From contig JAFYAU010000009.1 of assembly GCA_017540565.1 (NCBI GenBank), forward strand, positions 1 to 49,090: 49,090 nt of DNA, written 5' to 3'. The notes under the pieces are model-generated. The model was not told the DNA's origin and made no database searches. It saw only the letters and a program-made list of their open reading frames with translations. Below, piece after piece: positions 7,297-15,925 of the stretch (position 1 is its first letter; each line of letters begins with the position of its first letter). The position numbers were made by a program, and so were the translations under genes. The stretch comes from Oscillospiraceae bacterium (GTDB taxonomy: Bacteria > Bacillota > Clostridia > Oscillospirales > Oscillospiraceae).

Positions 7297-8483
7297 AGCT
7301 CGTACCGGCTCAGGACCTCGGCGATGATGTCCACCGCCTCGTCGATCAGCTCATGGGTGTGCGACGCCATCAGGCTGGTGCGCAGCAGGCACTCGTGCTG
7401 GGCCGTCGCCGGGGGCAGGGAGCTGTTGACGTACACCCCGTGCTCGTACAGATCCTTGGCGATGGTCAGCGTCGGGATCTCCTCGTAGGTGTAGATGGGG
7501 ATGATGGGCACCACGTCCCCGTTGGACGGGCGCATCTTGATGTTCTTCTCATTGAGTTTCTGCCTCATGTACAGGGCGTTCCCCTGCAGCTTCTCCACCA
7601 GTTCCGGATGCGCCTCCAGGATGCGGAGGGCCGTCAGGGCCGCCGCCGCGTTGGCGGGCGGGATGCTCGCCGAGAAGATGAAGGGGCGCGAGCTGTGCTT
7701 CACGTAGTGGACCACGCGCTCGGAAGCCGCCATGTATCCTCCCAGGGAGGCCAGGGACTTGGAGAAGGTGCCCATGTAGATGTCCACCTGGTCCTCGAGC
7801 CCGTAGTAGCTGGCCGTGCCGCGGCCGCCCTCGCCGATCACGCCCAGGCCGTGGGCGTCGTCCACCATGACCCTGGCGCCGTACTTCTTCGCCAGGCGGC
7901 AGATCTCCGGCAGGTTGGCGATGTCTCCGCCCATGGAGAAGACGCCGTCCGTGACGATCAGGCACCCCTTGTCGTCGGGCACCCGCTGGAGCTTGGCCTC
8001 CAGATCGGCCATGTCGTTATGTTCGAAACGCAGCATCTTTCCGTAGCTCAGACGGCAGGCGTCGTACAGGCTGGCGTGGTTCTCCTTGTCCATGATGACG
8101 TAGTCGTTCAGTCCGACCACGGCGCTGATGATGCCCAGATTCGTCTGGAATCCGGTGGACAGGGTGATGACGGCCTCCTTGCGGAGGAACTTCGCCAGTT
8201 CCGCCTCGAGTTCGAGATGCAGCCGCAGGGTTCCGTTGAGGAACCGGGAACCGGAGCAGCCGGAACCGAGGGTCCGGTAGGCCTCCATGCCCGCCTCGAT
8301 GACCTCCGGGTGCGTCGTGAGTCCCAGATAGTTGTTGGATCCGAGCATGATGCGGCGCTTGCCCTCCATGATGACCTCGGTATCCTGCTTGCTCTCCAGC
8401 GCATGGAAATAGGGGTAGATGCCCTGCTCCATGATCTGGTCGGCAAGACCGGGCTTCATGCATTTCTCAAAGATATCTATCAT
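7293..8483 (-). CDS. Alpha-oxoamine synthase, serine-palmitoyltransferase-like
   Basis: This 396-residue PLP enzyme of fold type I joins an acyl-CoA/ACP to an amino acid with decarboxylation. Family residues are present: GSGCSGSRFLNGT near 73-85, H136 (ENHAS), the VDDAHGLG stretch with D208 and H211, and the PLP lysine K242 in GTFSKSLASLGGY. From memory, the pattern of conserved stretches (QGIYPYFHALE near the N-terminus, KENHASLYDACRLS, GVFSMGGDIANLPEI) resembles bacterial serine palmitoyltransferase more than KBL or BioF. No alignment was run. The ATG at 8483 follows GGAGGG by eight bases; an upstream ATG at 8519 lacks a site. It heads the operon with the KDSR-like SDR. 2-Amino-3-ketobutyrate CoA ligase is the main alternative, but no threonine dehydrogenase gene is nearby. 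Confidence 0.85.
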   Translation of the reverse strand: MIDIFEKCMKPGLADQIMEQGIYPYFHALESKQDTEVIMEGKRRIMLGSNNYLGLTTHPEVIEAGMEAYRTLGSGCSGSRFLNGTLRLHLELEAELAKFLRKEAVITLSTGFQTNLGIISAVVGLNDYVIMDKENHASLYDACRLSYGKMLRFEHNDMADLEAKLQRVPDDKGCLIVTDGVFSMGGDIANLPEICRLAKKYGARVMVDDAHGLGVIGEGGRGTASYYGLEDQVDIYMGTFSKSLASLGGYMAASERVVHYVKHSSRPFIFSASIPPANAAAALTALRILEAHPELVEKLQGNALYMRQKLNEKNIKMRPSNGDVVPIIPIYTYEEIPTLTIAKDLYEHGVYVNSSLPPATAQHECLLRTSLMASHTHELIDEAVDIIAEVLSRYEL

Positions 8484-8559
8484 CGTTGTGCCCTCCGTCT
8501 CTCCGCTTTGCGTAAGCATGCTGTCGCACGGCGGTCTCTCTTCCGCAGTATGATATCAA

Positions 8560-8588
8560 AGTATAACCCCGGAAAGGCCGTTTGTCAA
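8560..8588 (-). promoter_or_regulatory. Sigma-70-type promoter of the SPT-like operon
   Basis: On the minus strand TTGACA (8588-8583), a 17-base spacer, and TATACT (8565-8560). It resembles the AOR promoter, including the AACGGCC that follows the -35. Confidence 0.75.
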
Positions 8589-8592
8589 AACT

Positions 8593-8608
8593 GTTACAAC
8601 TGTGTAAC
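8593..8608. promoter_or_regulatory. Candidate operator: GTTACA-ACTG-TGTAAC inverted repeat
   Basis: A perfect 6-bp inverted repeat with a 4-base centre lies four bases upstream of the -35 of the SPT-like operon and about 80 bases upstream of the divergent trmB promoter. No adjacent regulator. Confidence 0.35.
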
Positions 8609-8688
8609 TTATGCCGCGCCGCTTTTGTATATACGGACGTCCGCGGAGAAAAACCGGCAAAAAAGGATCGGCGGAGCGGAATTTCCGG

Positions 8689-8717
8689 TTGCGGCAAAGT
8701 CCGTAGTATGGTATACT
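8689..8717 (+). promoter_or_regulatory. Promoter of trmB-guaB
   Basis: TTGCGG (8689-8694), 17-base spacer, TATACT (8712-8717), about 50 bases upstream of trmB. Confidence 0.6.
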
Positions 8718-8769
8718 ACCTGCCAATAAAAAGCACCGGCCGGAAGGCCGCCGAGAGGGGCGCTGCCCT

Positions 8770-9492
8770 TTGCGCATGAGAAAAAAACCGAATCTGATCC
8801 CGCGCATGGAGCGGTGCGCCGCCGTGCTGGAAAGGCAGCCCGAGGCGCTGAAAGGCCGCTGGCGGGACGGTCTGCCGTACGGCAGTCTCTATCTGGAGAT
8901 CGGCTGCGGCAAGGGCCGCTTCACCGCGGAGACGGCCGCCGCGCTGCCCGGCGTGCTGTATGTGGCCGTGGAGCGGGTGCCCGACGCCATGGTCGTGGCC
9001 ATGGAGCGCGTCTGCGCGGCGGAACTGTCCAACGTGCGCTTCATCGACGCCGACGCCCGTCGTCTCACGGAGCTGTTCGCCCCGGGGGAGGCGGACCGCA
9101 TCTACATCAATTTCTGCGATCCCTGGCCGAGCCGGCGCCATGCCAAGCGGCGCCTCACCTCCCCGGATTTCCTGCGCCTGTACGAACAGGTGCTGCCGCA
9201 CGGAGGCGAAGTGCATTTCAAGACGGACAACCGGCCGCTCTTCGAGTATTCCCTGGAATGCTTCGAGCGCCGCGGATGGGATCTGCGCGAGGTGACCGGC
9301 GACCTTCACGCCGGAGGCCCCGTCGGGGTCATGACGGACTATGAGGAAAAATTCTACCGTCAGGGGATCCCCATCAACCGGTGCGTCGCCGTACGCCCGG
9401 ACGTCCCGCTTTCCGAAGCCGGAGCGGCTGCGGAACGGGCAGATAACGAAACAGAAGATACCGGCAAACGCCCGGATACTGAAAAGGAGTGA
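8770..9492 (+). CDS. trmB: tRNA (guanine-N7-)-methyltransferase
   Basis: This 240-residue SAM-dependent enzyme makes m7G46 in the tRNA variable loop. The SAM site EIGCGKG is at residues 43-49, followed by the acidic VAVERV, and the family motif NFCDPWPSRRHAKRRL lies near 115-130. The TTG at 8770 is preferred to the ATG at 8776 because it gives the family's usual MR-x-R-x-KP opening and sits nine bases after GAGAGGGG. The C-terminus carries a polar extension of about 25 residues after the catalytic domain. It is followed by guaB after only six bases, so the two are probably co-transcribed. Confidence 0.93.
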   Translation: MRMRKKPNLIPRMERCAAVLERQPEALKGRWRDGLPYGSLYLEIGCGKGRFTAETAAALPGVLYVAVERVPDAMVVAMERVCAAELSNVRFIDADARRLTELFAPGEADRIYINFCDPWPSRRHAKRRLTSPDFLRLYEQVLPHGGEVHFKTDNRPLFEYSLECFERRGWDLREVTGDLHAGGPVGVMTDYEEKFYRQGIPINRCVAVRPDVPLSEAGAAAERADNETEDTGKRPDTEKE

Positions 9493-9498
9493 CTGACC

Positions 9499-11004
9499 AT
9501 GGCCTACATTTTCCCGGAACCCTCCCGCACGTTCAGCGAATACCTGCTGATCCCCGGCTACACCAGCGCCGAATGCACCCCCGACAGGGTGAGCCTTCGG
9601 ACGCCGCTGGTCAGGTATAAGAAGGGCGAAACGCCCGCCATCACCATGAACATCCCGCTCACCTCCGCCATCATGCAGGCCGTCTCCGACGACAAGATGG
9701 CCGTGGCCCTCGCCAAGGAAGGCGGCGTGAGCTTCATCTACGGCTCCCAGAGCATCGAGGACCAGGCCGCCATGGTGGCCCGCGTCAAGTCCTACAAGGC
9801 CGGATTCGTGGTCAGCGACTCCAATCTCCGCCCGGACGACACTCTGGCGGACATCCTTGCCCTGAAGGAGCAGACCGGCCACTCCACCATGCCCGTCACC
9901 GAGGACGGCACGGCCGCCGGACGCCTGGTGGGCATCGTCACCAGCCGCGACTACCGCATCAGCCGCATGACCGGCGAAGAGAAGGTCCGCACCTTCATGA
10001 CCCCGATCGAGAAGCTGATCACCGCCCCCGCCGGCACCACCCTGCGGGAGGCCAACGACATCATCTGGGACCACAAGCTCAACGCCCTGCCCATTGTTGA
10101 CGACGAGGGGCGCCTCGTGAACATGGTGTTCCGCAAGGACTACGACATGCACAAGGAGAACCCCCTGGAGCTGCTCGACGCCAACAAGAAGTACGTGGTG
10201 GGCGCCGGCATCAACTCCCGCGACTACGCCGAGCGCGTCCCCGCCCTCCTCGAGGCCGGGGCCGACGTGCTGTGCATCGACTCCTCCGAAGGCTACACCG
10301 AGTGGCAGAAGCGCACCATCGCCTGGATCCGCGAGCACTACGGCGAGGCCGTCAAGGTGGGCGCCGGCAACGTGGTGGACGGCGAGGGCTTCCGCTTCCT
10401 TGCCGAGTGCGGCGCCGACTTCGTCAAGGTCGGCATCGGCGGCGGCTCCATCTGCATCACCCGCGAGCAGAAGGGCATCGGCCGCGGCCAGGCCAGCGCC
10501 CTGATCGACGTGTGCGCCGAGCGCGACCGGTACTACGAGGAGACCGGCGTCTACGTGCCCGTATGCTCCGACGGCGGCATTGTCCACGACTATCACTTCA
10601 CCCTGGCCCTGGCCATGGGGGCGGACTTCCTGATGCTGGGCCGCTATTTCGCCCGCTTCGACGAGGCCCCCGGCGCCCGCGTCTCCGTGGGCGGCACCTA
10701 CATGAAGGAATACTGGGGCGAAGGCTCCGCCCGCGCCAGGAACTGGCAGCGCTATGATCTCGGCGGCGCCAAGAAGATGAGCTTCGTGGAGGGCGTGGAC
10801 AGCTACGTTCCCTACGCCGGCAGCCTGAAGGACAACGTGACCATCACCCTGAGCAAGGTCCGCTCCACCATGTGCAACTGCGGGGCCGTCACCATCCCCG
10901 AGCTGCAGAAGAACGCCAAGCTCACGCTGGTGTCCGCCACCTCCATCGTGGAGGGCGGCGCCCACGACGTGGTGCTGAAAGAGACCAACACGGGAAGCAA
11001 ATGA
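9499..11004 (+). CDS. guaB: Inosine-5'-monophosphate dehydrogenase
   Basis: This 501-residue enzyme oxidises IMP to XMP with NAD, the committed step of GMP synthesis. The TIM-barrel domain is interrupted by two CBS repeats (about residues 100-215). The catalytic loop [19 protein letters not shown] places the nucleophile at Cys319, and the flap residues AGSLKDNV lie near 435. The start ATG follows AAAGGAG nine bases upstream. The sequence is of the clostridial type that begins [17 protein letters not shown]. It is co-transcribed with trmB and ends before a strong terminator. Confidence 0.96.
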   Translation: MAYIFPEPSRTFSEYLLIPGYTSAECTPDRVSLRTPLVRYKKGETPAITMNIPLTSAIMQAVSDDKMAVALAKEGGVSFIYGSQSIEDQAAMVARVKSYKAGFVVSDSNLRPDDTLADILALKEQTGHSTMPVTEDGTAAGRLVGIVTSRDYRISRMTGEEKVRTFMTPIEKLITAPAGTTLREANDIIWDHKLNALPIVDDEGRLVNMVFRKDYDMHKENPLELLDANKKYVVGAGINSRDYAERVPALLEAGADVLCIDSSEGYTEWQKRTIAWIREHYGEAVKVGAGNVVDGEGFRFLAECGADFVKVGIGGGSICITREQKGIGRGQASALIDVCAERDRYYEETGVYVPVCSDGGIVHDYHFTLALAMGADFLMLGRYFARFDEAPGARVSVGGTYMKEYWGEGSARARNWQRYDLGGAKKMSFVEGVDSYVPYAGSLKDNVTITLSKVRSTMCNCGAVTIPELQKNAKLTLVSATSIVEGGAHDVVLKETNTGSK

Positions 11005-11011
11005 CAGCCAT

Positions 11012-11048
11012 GCAGGCGGCCGCGCGACGCAGCCGCCTGCTTTCTTTT
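11012..11048 (+). terminator. Intrinsic terminator after guaB
   Basis: A 9-bp stem GCAGGCGGC/GCCGCCTGC is followed by TTTCTTTT. Confidence 0.8.
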
Positions 11049-11062
11049 CGGGAGGTTTTTCG

Positions 11063-11791
11063 ATGAACGCAGAAACGGAAAAGCGCATACAGACCCTGAA
11101 GCGGTGGATCGGCGAGAGCAGCAGCATCGTCTTCTTCGGAGGCGCCGGCGTCTCCACGGAGAGCGGCATTCCGGATTTCCGCAGCGTGGACGGACTGTAT
11201 CATCAGAAGTACAAATATCCCCCGGAGCAGATCATCAGCCACAGCTTCTTCGAAGCGCAGCCGGAGGAGTTCTACCGCTTCTACCGGGACAAGCTGATCG
11301 TCCGGGGCGCCGAACCCAACGTGACCCACCGCCGCCTGGCGGAACTGGAACGCGAGGGGAAGCTGAAAGCCGTCGTCACCCAGAACATCGACGGCCTCCA
11401 CCAGCTGGCGGGAAGCCGGAACGTGCTGGAGCTGCACGGGTCCACCCTGCGCAACTACTGCCTCCGGTGCGGGAAGACCTACGGCACCGAGATCTTCGAC
11501 GGCACCGAGGGGGTGCCCCGCTGCTCCTGCGGCGGCGTCATCCGTCCCGACGTGGTGCTGTACGAGGAGGGGCTGGATCAGGACGTGATCGAGCGCTCCG
11601 TACAGGCCATCCGCCAGGCCGACCTCCTGATCGTAGGCGGCACGTCGCTGGTGGTCTATCCCGCCGCCGGACTGCTGCGCTACTACCGGGGGAACCGGCT
11701 GGTGCTCATCAACATGTCCCCCACCTCCATGGACGGCGCGGCCGACCTTCTGATCACCGCAAAGCTCGGCGAGGTCTTCTCCCGGGTCTGA
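11063..11791 (+). CDS. Sir2-family NAD-dependent protein deacylase
   Basis: This 242-residue sirtuin removes acyl groups from lysines, consuming NAD and releasing O-acyl-ADP-ribose and nicotinamide. The NAD-binding GGAGVSTESGIPDFRS spans residues 26-41, TQNIDGLHQLAG lies near 106-117, and the catalytic His is H125 (LELHGS). The zinc ribbon uses C133, C136, C154 and C156. The start follows GGGAGG at suitable spacing just after the guaB terminator; no separate promoter is clear, so read-through is possible. All catalytic residues are present and the length is normal for bacterial CobB-type proteins. The motif pattern is not that of the ADP-ribosylating SirTM branch. Confidence 0.93.
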   Translation: MNAETEKRIQTLKRWIGESSSIVFFGGAGVSTESGIPDFRSVDGLYHQKYKYPPEQIISHSFFEAQPEEFYRFYRDKLIVRGAEPNVTHRRLAELEREGKLKAVVTQNIDGLHQLAGSRNVLELHGSTLRNYCLRCGKTYGTEIFDGTEGVPRCSCGGVIRPDVVLYEEGLDQDVIERSVQAIRQADLLIVGGTSLVVYPAAGLLRYYRGNRLVLINMSPTSMDGAADLLITAKLGEVFSRV

Positions 11792-11818
11792 CTTCAGCAT
11801 CGTCCGCAGGAAAAGCGG

Positions 11819-11857
11819 AACGGGCGGGACCGACAGCATCGGTCCCGCCCGTTTTTT
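11819..11857 (+). terminator. Intrinsic terminator after the sirtuin gene
   Basis: A stem of at least 13 bp (CGGGCGGGACCGA with its complement), 5-base loop, and six T's. Confidence 0.85.
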
Positions 11858-11866
11858 CCGTCATCG

Positions 11867-12217
11867 TCATTTTTGCGGCCACTCGACCTCCACGGTGGCG
11901 TGGCAGTCGGGGCACTCGCACTTCTTCGGCACCTTGGTCCCCATGGCCCTGCCCAGCTTCTTCTCCCCGCACGCCGGGCACTTCACGGTGTAGATCATCA
12001 GGAACACGCCCGCGAGCGCGATCAGTCCGCCGGGGATGCCCAGGACGCTGCTGGGTTTTCCCAGCACCGTGAGGCCCGTCGGGATCCAGCTGAAGAGGCC
12101 CAGGGCGAAGCCTCCCCACATCATGACGCACAGGACCAGCGGATACCAGGGGCTGCGCTTGTGGGTCTCGCCCTTATGGGAGGGCACTGTTTTCGTTACC
12201 GTATTCTTCTTTGCCAT
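11867..12217 (-). CDS. Small membrane protein with a C-terminal zinc ribbon
   Basis: This 116-residue protein has a basic N-terminus (about 24 residues), two hydrophobic segments (about 25-48 and 55-78) and a cytoplasmic tail with CPACGEKK and CECPDC, together a four-Cys zinc-ribbon pattern. The start is preceded by AGGAGAGATGAATAATGGCA-like purine-rich sequence downstream of lepA on the same strand, so it is probably the last gene of the regulator-lepA transcript. I do not recognise a named family. The layout is that of small zinc-ribbon membrane proteins common in Clostridia with no known role. Confidence 0.7.
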   Translation of the reverse strand: MAKKNTVTKTVPSHKGETHKRSPWYPLVLCVMMWGGFALGLFSWIPTGLTVLGKPSSVLGIPGGLIALAGVFLMIYTVKCPACGEKKLGRAMGTKVPKKCECPDCHATVEVEWPQK

Positions 12218-12242
12218 TATTCATCTCTCCTGTTCCGCCGCG

Positions 12243-14048
12243 TCACTCGTCCAGACGCAGCACCGCCATGAAAGCCTCCTGCGGCACGGAGACCGTGCCC
12301 AGGCTGCGCATTCTCTTCTTGCCTTCCTTCTGCTTTTCCAGCAGTTTCTTCTTTCTGGTGATGTCTCCGCCGTAGCACTTGGCCAGCACGTCCTTGCGCA
12401 GGGCCTTGATGGTCTCGCGGGCGATGATCTTCCCGCCGATGGCGGCCTGCACCGGCACCTCGAACAGCTGCCGGGGGATGTTCTCCTTCAGTTTTTCCGC
12501 GATGCGGCGTCCCCTGGGATAGGCCTTGTCCTTGTGGACGATGAACGACAGGGCGTCCACGACCTCGCCGTTGAGCAGGATGTCCAGCTTGACCAGGTCG
12601 CTCTTCCGGTATCCCAGGAACTCGTAGTCCAGGGAGGCGTAGCCCCGGCTGCGGGACTTCAGGGCGTCGAAGAAGTCGTAGATGATCTCGTTGAGGGGCA
12701 TCTCATAGTGTAGCTCCACGCGGGTATCGTCCAGATACTTCATGTCCCTGTACTCCCCGCGGCGCTCCTGGCACAGATCCATGATGTTCCCCACGAACTC
12801 CGTCGGGCACATGATGGAGGCGCTCACGAAGGGTTCCTCCGCCTCCAGGATCTCGGCGGGATCCGGGTAGTTCAGTGGGTTGTCCACCATCACCACGGAC
12901 CCGTCGGTCTTCGTCACCCGGTAGATGACGCTCGGCGCCGTCGTGATCAGGTCCAGATTGTACTCCCGTTCCAGTCTCTCCTGGATGATCTCCATGTGGA
13001 GCAGCCCCAGGAAGCCGCACCGGAACCCGAAGCCCAGCGCCACGGAGGACTCCGGTTCGAACGACAGCGAGGCGTCGTTCAGCTTCAGCTTCTCCAGCGC
13101 GTCGCGCAGGTCCGGATACTTTGCTCCGTCGCTGGTATAGACGCCGGAGAATACCATCGGCTGCACGGGCCGGTAGCCCGGCAGCGCCTCTTCGGCCGGC
13201 CGCGCGGCGTCCGTCACCGTGTCGCCGACCCGGGTATCCGCCACGTTCTTGATGCTGGCGGTGAGATATCCCACGTCGCCTGCGGAGAGCTCCCCGCAGG
13301 GTTCCAGCCCCACGGGCCTCATGTGGCCCACTTCCACGACGCGGTACACCGCGCCGGTGGCCATCATCCGGATATCCATGTCCGCGCGGACGGTCCCGTC
13401 CATCAGCCGCATGTACACGATCACGCCGCGGTAGCTGTCGTACTGGCTGTCGAAGATCAGGGCCTTCAGCGGAGCGTCCGGGTCGCCCTTCGGCGCCGGG
13501 ATCTCCGAGACGATCCTCTCCGGCACCTGCTCCACGTTGATCCCGCGCTTGGCGGAGATCTCCGGCGCGTCCATGGCCGGGATGCCGATGATGTCCTCGA
13601 TCTCCGTTTTCACCCGCCGGGGATCCGCCGCCGGAAGGTCTATCTTGTTGATCACCGGAAGGATCTCCAGGTCGTTCTCCAGAGCCAGATAGGTGTTGGC
13701 CAGCGTCTGTGCTTCGATCCCCTGCGCCGCGTCCACCACCAGCACCGCTCCCTCGCAGGCGGCAAGGGAACGGGAGACCTCGTAGTTGAAGTCCACGTGG
13801 CCCGGGGTGTCGATCAGATTCAGTTCGTACAGCTGCCCGTCCGCGGCCCGGTAGTCCAGGCTGACGGCGCGCGCCTTGATGGTGATGCCGCGCTCCTTCT
13901 CCAGCTCCATGTTGTCCAGGATCTGGTTCTCCATCTCCCGGGCGTCCACCGCGCCGCACATCTCGATGAGCCTGTCGGAAAGCGTGGACTTCCCGTGGTC
14001 GATGTGGGCGATGATGCTGAAATTGCGGATGTTTCTTCTGTCAGTCAT
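12243..14048 (-). CDS. lepA: Elongation factor 4 (LepA back-translocase GTPase)
   Basis: This 601-residue translational GTPase has the G1 motif AHIDHGKST near residue 15, DTPGHVDF, and [10 protein letters not shown] for base recognition. EF-G-like domains III and V follow, and then the LepA-specific C-terminal domain, which contains [19 protein letters not shown] and ends in [22 protein letters not shown]. It back-translocates or remodels stalled ribosomes. The length is that of the family. Its ATG lies inside the last codons of the upstream XRE-type regulator (8-base overlap), so its translation is coupled to that gene. Confidence 0.97.
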   Translation of the reverse strand: MTDRRNIRNFSIIAHIDHGKSTLSDRLIEMCGAVDAREMENQILDNMELEKERGITIKARAVSLDYRAADGQLYELNLIDTPGHVDFNYEVSRSLAACEGAVLVVDAAQGIEAQTLANTYLALENDLEILPVINKIDLPAADPRRVKTEIEDIIGIPAMDAPEISAKRGINVEQVPERIVSEIPAPKGDPDAPLKALIFDSQYDSYRGVIVYMRLMDGTVRADMDIRMMATGAVYRVVEVGHMRPVGLEPCGELSAGDVGYLTASIKNVADTRVGDTVTDAARPAEEALPGYRPVQPMVFSGVYTSDGAKYPDLRDALEKLKLNDASLSFEPESSVALGFGFRCGFLGLLHMEIIQERLEREYNLDLITTAPSVIYRVTKTDGSVVMVDNPLNYPDPAEILEAEEPFVSASIMCPTEFVGNIMDLCQERRGEYRDMKYLDDTRVELHYEMPLNEIIYDFFDALKSRSRGYASLDYEFLGYRKSDLVKLDILLNGEVVDALSFIVHKDKAYPRGRRIAEKLKENIPRQLFEVPVQAAIGGKIIARETIKALRKDVLAKCYGGDITRKKKLLEKQKEGKKRMRSLGTVSVPQEAFMAVLRLDE

Positions 14049-14487
14049 CGGCTGTTCTTTCCTCCGTCAGGACCCGGGTCAGGTCCGCATAGTTCTGCAG
14101 CACGGGGATAAGTCTCTCCGGGGGCAGCGGCTGTCCGGGATGGTCCAGCATGTAGCTGATCGCATCGGCGCCGCTCCTGACGCATCTGATGACGGCCGCA
14201 GCGGTCTCCGGCTCCATCTCCCTCATCCGGCCCAGCAGTTCCTCGACCGTCGCCGCCAGGCGTTCGACGTTGGCATTCTCCTCGTTGACGAGGCCGAGCA
14301 GGCGGTCGGACGTGACGCCGTAGTATTCGCACACCTTCACCACGAATTCCAGCCGCGGTTCCCGCGCGCCGTTCTCGTAATGGGACAGGAGGGCCTGCGA
14401 GATGCCGAGGTCCGACGCCGCCTGTTTCTGGCTCATGCCGCGCTGATGGCGCAGCTCCGTCAGCACCCGTGAAAAAGCTGTCTGCAA
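14041..14487 (-). CDS. XRE-family helix-turn-helix regulator
   Basis: This 148-residue protein has an N-terminal HTH_3 domain (about residues 8-62: [20 protein letters not shown] then LLSHYENG, with the [12 protein letters not shown] cap). A helical C-terminal half may dimerise. The TTG at 14487 is chosen because GGAGGGG lies six bases upstream. An in-frame ATG at 14523 begins only a few bases after the -10 box and has no ribosome site. It overlaps lepA by eight bases. A GTATA-G-TATAC palindrome covers its -10, so autoregulation is plausible. The signal sensed is unknown. Confidence 0.85.
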   Translation of the reverse strand: MQTAFSRVLTELRHQRGMSQKQAASDLGISQALLSHYENGAREPRLEFVVKVCEYYGVTSDRLLGLVNEENANVERLAATVEELLGRMREMEPETAAAVIRCVRSGADAISYMLDHPGQPLPPERLIPVLQNYADLTRVLTEERTADD

Positions 14488-14526
14488 TTCCGTCCCCTCC
14501 GTTTCTTTCAGAATAATATACATTTT

Positions 14527-14537
14527 GTATAGTATAC
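14527..14537. promoter_or_regulatory. Palindrome GTATAGTATAC over the -10 of the regulator-lepA promoter
   Basis: An 11-base perfect odd palindrome overlaps the -10 TATACT. Its position fits a repressor site for the XRE-type protein encoded downstream. This is inference. Confidence 0.4.
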
Positions 14538-14559
14538 CCTCCCGGAGCCGCTTTGTAAA
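14531..14559 (-). promoter_or_regulatory. Promoter of the XRE regulator-lepA operon
   Basis: On the minus strand TTTACA (14559-14554), 17-base spacer, TATACT (14536-14531). Confidence 0.7.
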
Positions 14560-14644
14560 CGGCAGAACCCAAAAAACCGCCGCATTTCCGCATTGCACTT
14601 TCCCCCGCGGGGTGGTAAAGTAAGCAAAGCGCTCCGTGAGGAAC

Positions 14645-14672
14645 AAAAAAGCGGCCGTCGTATGACGGCCGC
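14645..14672 (-). terminator. Intrinsic terminator after secG
   Basis: On the minus strand GCGGCCGTC-loop-GACGGCCGC is followed by six T's. Confidence 0.85.
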
Positions 14673-14687
14673 AGGTACATGCAGATC

Positions 14688-14927
14688 TTACTGGACGATG
14701 CCGATGACCAGCGTGAGCACCATGAAAGCGAGACCGAACCACTTGGTGGCGCGGGCCAGCTTGGCGTCCCTGCTCTTGCTCTTGTTGCGGGACAGGAACG
14801 TGTCGCTGCCTCCGGCGATGGCGCCGGACAGGCCTGCGCTCTTCCCGCTCTGGATGAGGACGACGATGATGATGGCAACAGCGCTGATAAGCTGCAGAAT
14901 GATCAGGACGGTAGTCAGTGCGGACAT
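14688..14927 (-). CDS. secG: Preprotein translocase subunit SecG
   Basis: This 79-residue protein has two hydrophobic segments (about 4-24 and 58-78) joined by the SecG loop QSGKSAGLSGAIAGGSDTFL. This is the conserved part that sits at the SecYE channel. The ATG at 14927 follows GAAAGG-TTGATCACA, and the longer open frame upstream lacks a start site. It is monocistronic, with its own promoter and a strong terminator. Confidence 0.93.
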   Translation of the reverse strand: MSALTTVLIILQLISAVAIIIVVLIQSGKSAGLSGAIAGGSDTFLSRNKSKSRDAKLARATKWFGLAFMVLTLVIGIVQ

Positions 14928-15006
14928 TGTGATCAACCTTTCAAAACTATAATAATAAGGATATTCCGAAAGCGGCAGAGATGCCGCGCCGTATACAGTA
15001 CGAGTG

Positions 15007-15035
15007 ATGATAGCACACTTTATCCGCTGATGCAA
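15007..15035 (-). promoter_or_regulatory. Promoter of secG
   Basis: On the minus strand TTGCAT (15035-15030), 17-base spacer, TATCAT (15012-15007). The mRNA leader is about 70 bases. Confidence 0.6.
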
Positions 15036-15060
15036 GCATTTTTTACAGGAAGTGAACGAG

Positions 15061-15822
15061 ATGTTTTTTGATACCCACGCCCATTACGACGACAGCCAGT
15101 TCGACGGCGACCGGGACCAGGTGCTGGCCTCCATGGCAGGAGCCGGCGTCGAGCTCATCGTGAACCCCGGGGCGGACATGCCCTCGTCACGCGCGGCCCG
15201 GGAACTGGCCGCCCGCTGGCCCTTCGTCTGGTTCGGCATCGGCGTGCATCCCCACGACGCGAAGAACATGACGGACGCGGATCTCGACGAGCTGCGTGAC
15301 ATGGCGTCCGACCCGAAATGCGTCGCCGTCGGGGAGATCGGCCTCGACTACCACTACGACCTGTCCCCGCGGGACGTGCAGAAGCATCGCTTCATCCAGC
15401 AGATGGAGCTGGCCGCCGAACTGAAGAAGCCGGTGATCATCCACGAGCGCGAAGCCTGCGCGGACGTTCTCGACGTGGTGACCCGGTACCGCCACGTACC
15501 CGGGGTCTACCACTGCTTCTCGGGCAGCTGGGAGACGGCGAAGATCATTCTGGACCAGGGCTGGTACCTCTCCTTCACCGGCGTGATCACGTTCAAGAAC
15601 GCGAGAAAGGCCCTGGAGGTCGTGGAGAAGATGCCCGCCGACCGTCTGATGATCGAGACGGACAGCCCGTATCTGGCGCCCGTGCCGGTCCGCGGGCGGA
15701 GGAACGATTCGCGGAACCTCGCCCACATCGCGGCCAGAGCCGCCGAGATCCGGGGCATGGGGACGGAGGAGCTGGCCGCCCTCACCCTGGCCAACGGGAA
15801 GCGCTTCTTCGGCATCCCCTGA
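15061..15822 (+). CDS. TatD-family metal-dependent hydrolase
   Basis: This 253-residue TIM-barrel hydrolase has the metal ligands DTHAHYDD near the N-terminus (H6, H8 with this start), E98-region GEIGLDYHYD, the two mid-barrel histidines in IIHEREA and VYHCFSG, and IETDSPYLAPVPVRGRRN at the C-terminal side. TatD proteins are 3'-5' exonucleases or AP endonucleases involved in DNA repair and quality control. The ATG at 15061 follows AGGAAG eight bases upstream; an upstream GTG at 15052 is too close to the site. It is divergent from secG. Confidence 0.9.
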   Translation: MFFDTHAHYDDSQFDGDRDQVLASMAGAGVELIVNPGADMPSSRAARELAARWPFVWFGIGVHPHDAKNMTDADLDELRDMASDPKCVAVGEIGLDYHYDLSPRDVQKHRFIQQMELAAELKKPVIIHEREACADVLDVVTRYRHVPGVYHCFSGSWETAKIILDQGWYLSFTGVITFKNARKALEVVEKMPADRLMIETDSPYLAPVPVRGRRNDSRNLAHIAARAAEIRGMGTEELAALTLANGKRFFGIP

Positions 15823-15925
15823 CAGGATTCACAGAACGTTCATTTTCCGTTTTCACATCCGTCACATCGCGTGATGTATATTCATTTAATATGATACCTG
15901 TCAGATTCCTTGAGGAGGGATACGA

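Noticed and set aside
8716..11169. An 817-codon minus-strand open frame over trmB-guaB
   Set aside because: Low-complexity Gly/Val/His/Asp composition, antisense to two clear genes.
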